Shown here in pieces: positions 32,550-33,661 of a stretch of DNA of 33,661 nucleotides. Position 1 is the first letter of the stretch. Each line of letters begins with the position of its first letter. Origin of the DNA: Pseudomonas delhiensis (GTDB taxonomy: Bacteria > Pseudomonadota > Gammaproteobacteria > Pseudomonadales > Pseudomonadaceae); the NCBI RefSeq assembly GCF_900187975.1, contig NZ_FZPC01000049.1:1-33661 (forward strand), read 5' to 3'. The position numbers and the translations under genes are program-made. The notes under the pieces are model-generated. The model was not told the DNA's origin, did not search any database, and was given only the letters and a program-made list of their open reading frames with translations.

Positions 32550-33661
32550 CGTTTGTCGCCTGATTCTGGGAGGCGGAATTTATCAGGGCTTCATTAGCGG
32601 CGAACAGTTCACCATCAGGGTTTACGATCAGCTGAGGGACTGCCTTAGCTGACATGCTTGGCTTTGCTGAGCAGTGCATACGTTGCTTCAGCGTCGAAGC
32701 TATATCTGGCGCTAATTGCACAGGGGTGACTTTGCTGGTTGTAGCGTCGCAGTAAAGGCAGAAGCTTGAGTCAGGTGGGCTGAGTAAGTAGCAGGCTGTG
32801 CATTCAACGGCTTTCCCTCTCCATGCTTGTAGGGCCTTCAGCATTGTTCCAGCGATGAGCTCAGCTCGGCCCTGCACCGTGTTGTCCAGGGTTGTGGCTG
32901 ACTGCTTAGCCGCCATCTGAAGCTGTTTGGTTCTATGGGCTTCTAGTGCATGCTGCAGTTCGGCTTTCTCCTTGGCTAGCTCAATCTGCCGGGCTTGCTC
33001 AGCAGCTTCGCGCGCTGCCCGTTCGAGTTGCCACTGAGCGTTTATTTCGTCCGCCACTGACTGAAGCTTTTGCAGCGTGTTTGCTGCGAGCCTTTCAGCG
33101 CGAATTGATCGGATCCAAAGTCGGTTTGTCGAGTCATGCAGAACCGCGTGCTCGAACTTGACCGGATCATTGATCTGCTCCAGTGCCAGGTGATGGAGAT
33201 CAATCTCCATGCTGGATTGTTCCAGGGCTTCGAGCTGGCGATAACGCTCATGCTCCATCCGCGTTGAGAGCTTGATCCAGACGATCAGCTGCCTAGTAGA
33301 TTGGTGCAGGACTGCATGACCTCTCAAGCTACCCAGGTCAACAAACCGCTCAACGTTATCGGCAGTGATCACCACTGGTTGCAGCTCGACCTTTTCCTCC
33401 AGCAGCCGGCCGTCTTGTGTGGGCACTCGAACTGTTTCTATAAGTGCAGGGAGCATCAGCTGTTTGTGCTGAGCGATTAGCGCGACCGCTGCACGTCTGA
33501 CACTTTCGCGGAATCCATCAAAGCAGTCATTCGATTTCGCATGGCGGAAGTATGGTACGACCTTCTGTATCCGCTCCATAAACCCCGTCTTCCTTTGACG
33601 AGTTGCGGTGATCAGGATGCGCTCGTCGGCGGGCAGTTCCACGGCAACAGCGCTTCGAAGT
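32518..33661 (-). CDS. CoiA-like nuclease-fold protein with C-terminal zinc ribbon (5' end outside window)
   Basis: The frame stays open to the right edge, so the N-terminus is probably missing; an internal GTG at 33642 gives 374 aa and is used for numbering. Residues 29-70 (VPYFRHAKSNDCFDGFRESVRRAAVALI, LMLPAL) and 100-149 (QLIVWIKLSTRMEHERYRQLEALEQSSMEIDL) follow the pattern of competence-protein CoiA-like proteins, a restriction-endonuclease-like fold. The expected catalytic D...ExK appears altered (GHAV...VWIK), so activity may be lost. A coiled coil (about 195-250, rich in Glu, Ala and Gln) and a zinc ribbon (C281, C284, C295, C298) follow. The last 60 residues are low complexity. The family assignment rests on pattern only. 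The gene runs opposite to the defence operon and overlaps the 100-aa gene. Confidence 0.5.
   Translation of the reverse strand, partial: LRSAVAVELPADERILITATRQRKTGFMERIQKVVPYFRHAKSNDCFDGFRESVRRAAVALIAQHKQLMLPALIETVRVPTQDGRLLEEKVELQPVVITADNVERFVDLGSLRGHAVLHQSTRQLIVWIKLSTRMEHERYRQLEALEQSSMEIDLHHLALEQINDPVKFEHAVLHDSTNRLWIRSIRAERLAANTLQKLQSVADEINAQWQLERAAREAAEQARQIELAKEKAELQHALEAHRTKQLQMAAKQSATTLDNTVQGRAELIAGTMLKALQAWRGKAVECTACYLLSPPDSSFCLYCDATTSKVTPVQLAPDIASTLKQRMHCSAKPSMSAKAVPQLIVNPDGELFAANEALINSASQNQATNDETTQHLRRP

Noticed and set aside
18777..33661. Integrase, transposase or phage structural genes in the island
   Set aside because: All sizeable frames on both strands were read; none shows tyrosine or serine recombinase, DDE transposase or phage morphogenesis motifs.

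Overview
The window comes from a high-GC gammaproteobacterium, almost certainly a Pseudomonas of the P. aeruginosa lineage. The evidence is gene content and order remembered from PAO1: a PA2779-PA2776-like block (small exported protein, C39-like lipoprotein peptidase, FNT-family membrane protein, gamma-glutamylputrescine oxidase), then tandem tRNA-Val genes, a PA2745-like hydrolase, and thrS-infC-rpmI-rplT-pheS-pheT-ihfA-merR-tRNA-Pro (PA2744 to PA2736.1). Identities rest on reading motifs and lengths; no database search was run.

Layout. Positions 1-5000 hold a TetR-family regulator divergent from a moaA paralogue, a periplasmic solute-binding protein, an unknown gene and the PA2779/PA2778-like pair. 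Positions 5000-11100 hold the FNT protein and the convergent oxidase, two tRNA-Val genes, a cluster of palindromic intergenic repeats, a tiny Gly/His-rich lipoprotein, a DUF4946-like exported protein, a small unknown gene, an MvaT/MvaU-type H-NS-like silencer and an alpha/beta hydrolase. Positions 11200-18780 are the conserved translation operon, with a non-AUG start for infC, a strong terminator/attenuator hairpin ahead of pheST, and a closing tRNA-Pro(GGG) with promoter and terminator.

Directly after tRNA-Pro the composition falls from about 65-75% GC to about 40-60%, and an accessory island runs to the right edge. No integrase, transposase or phage structural gene is visible in it. Its main content is one tightly packed seven-gene operon (19015-32237): DUF499-type AAA ATPase (PglY/BrxC class), an unusually short PglZ-type phosphatase-fold protein, a SIR2-like NADase-type protein, a HerA-type ATPase, a 1088-aa DUF1156-type zinc-ribbon DNA adenine methylase, a 170-aa protein I do not recognise, and a 922-aa SNF2-type helicase with an N-terminal Tudor/SH3-like segment.

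The inferred biology is a composite anti-phage system. The ATPase, PglZ, DUF1156 methylase and SNF2 genes resemble the core of BREX type 3 (and share the methylase plus SNF2 pairing with DISARM). The usual BrxF and BrxA are not seen, and a SIR2-HerA pair, known elsewhere as a stand-alone NAD-depleting defence module, sits in the middle. The methylase would mark self DNA, the ATPase/PglZ/helicase would sense or block unmarked DNA, and SIR2-HerA would be a lethal or growth-arresting effector. A convergent two-gene unit at the right edge (a 100-aa unknown and a CoiA-like, zinc-ribbon protein open at the window end) is probably a separate accessory locus.
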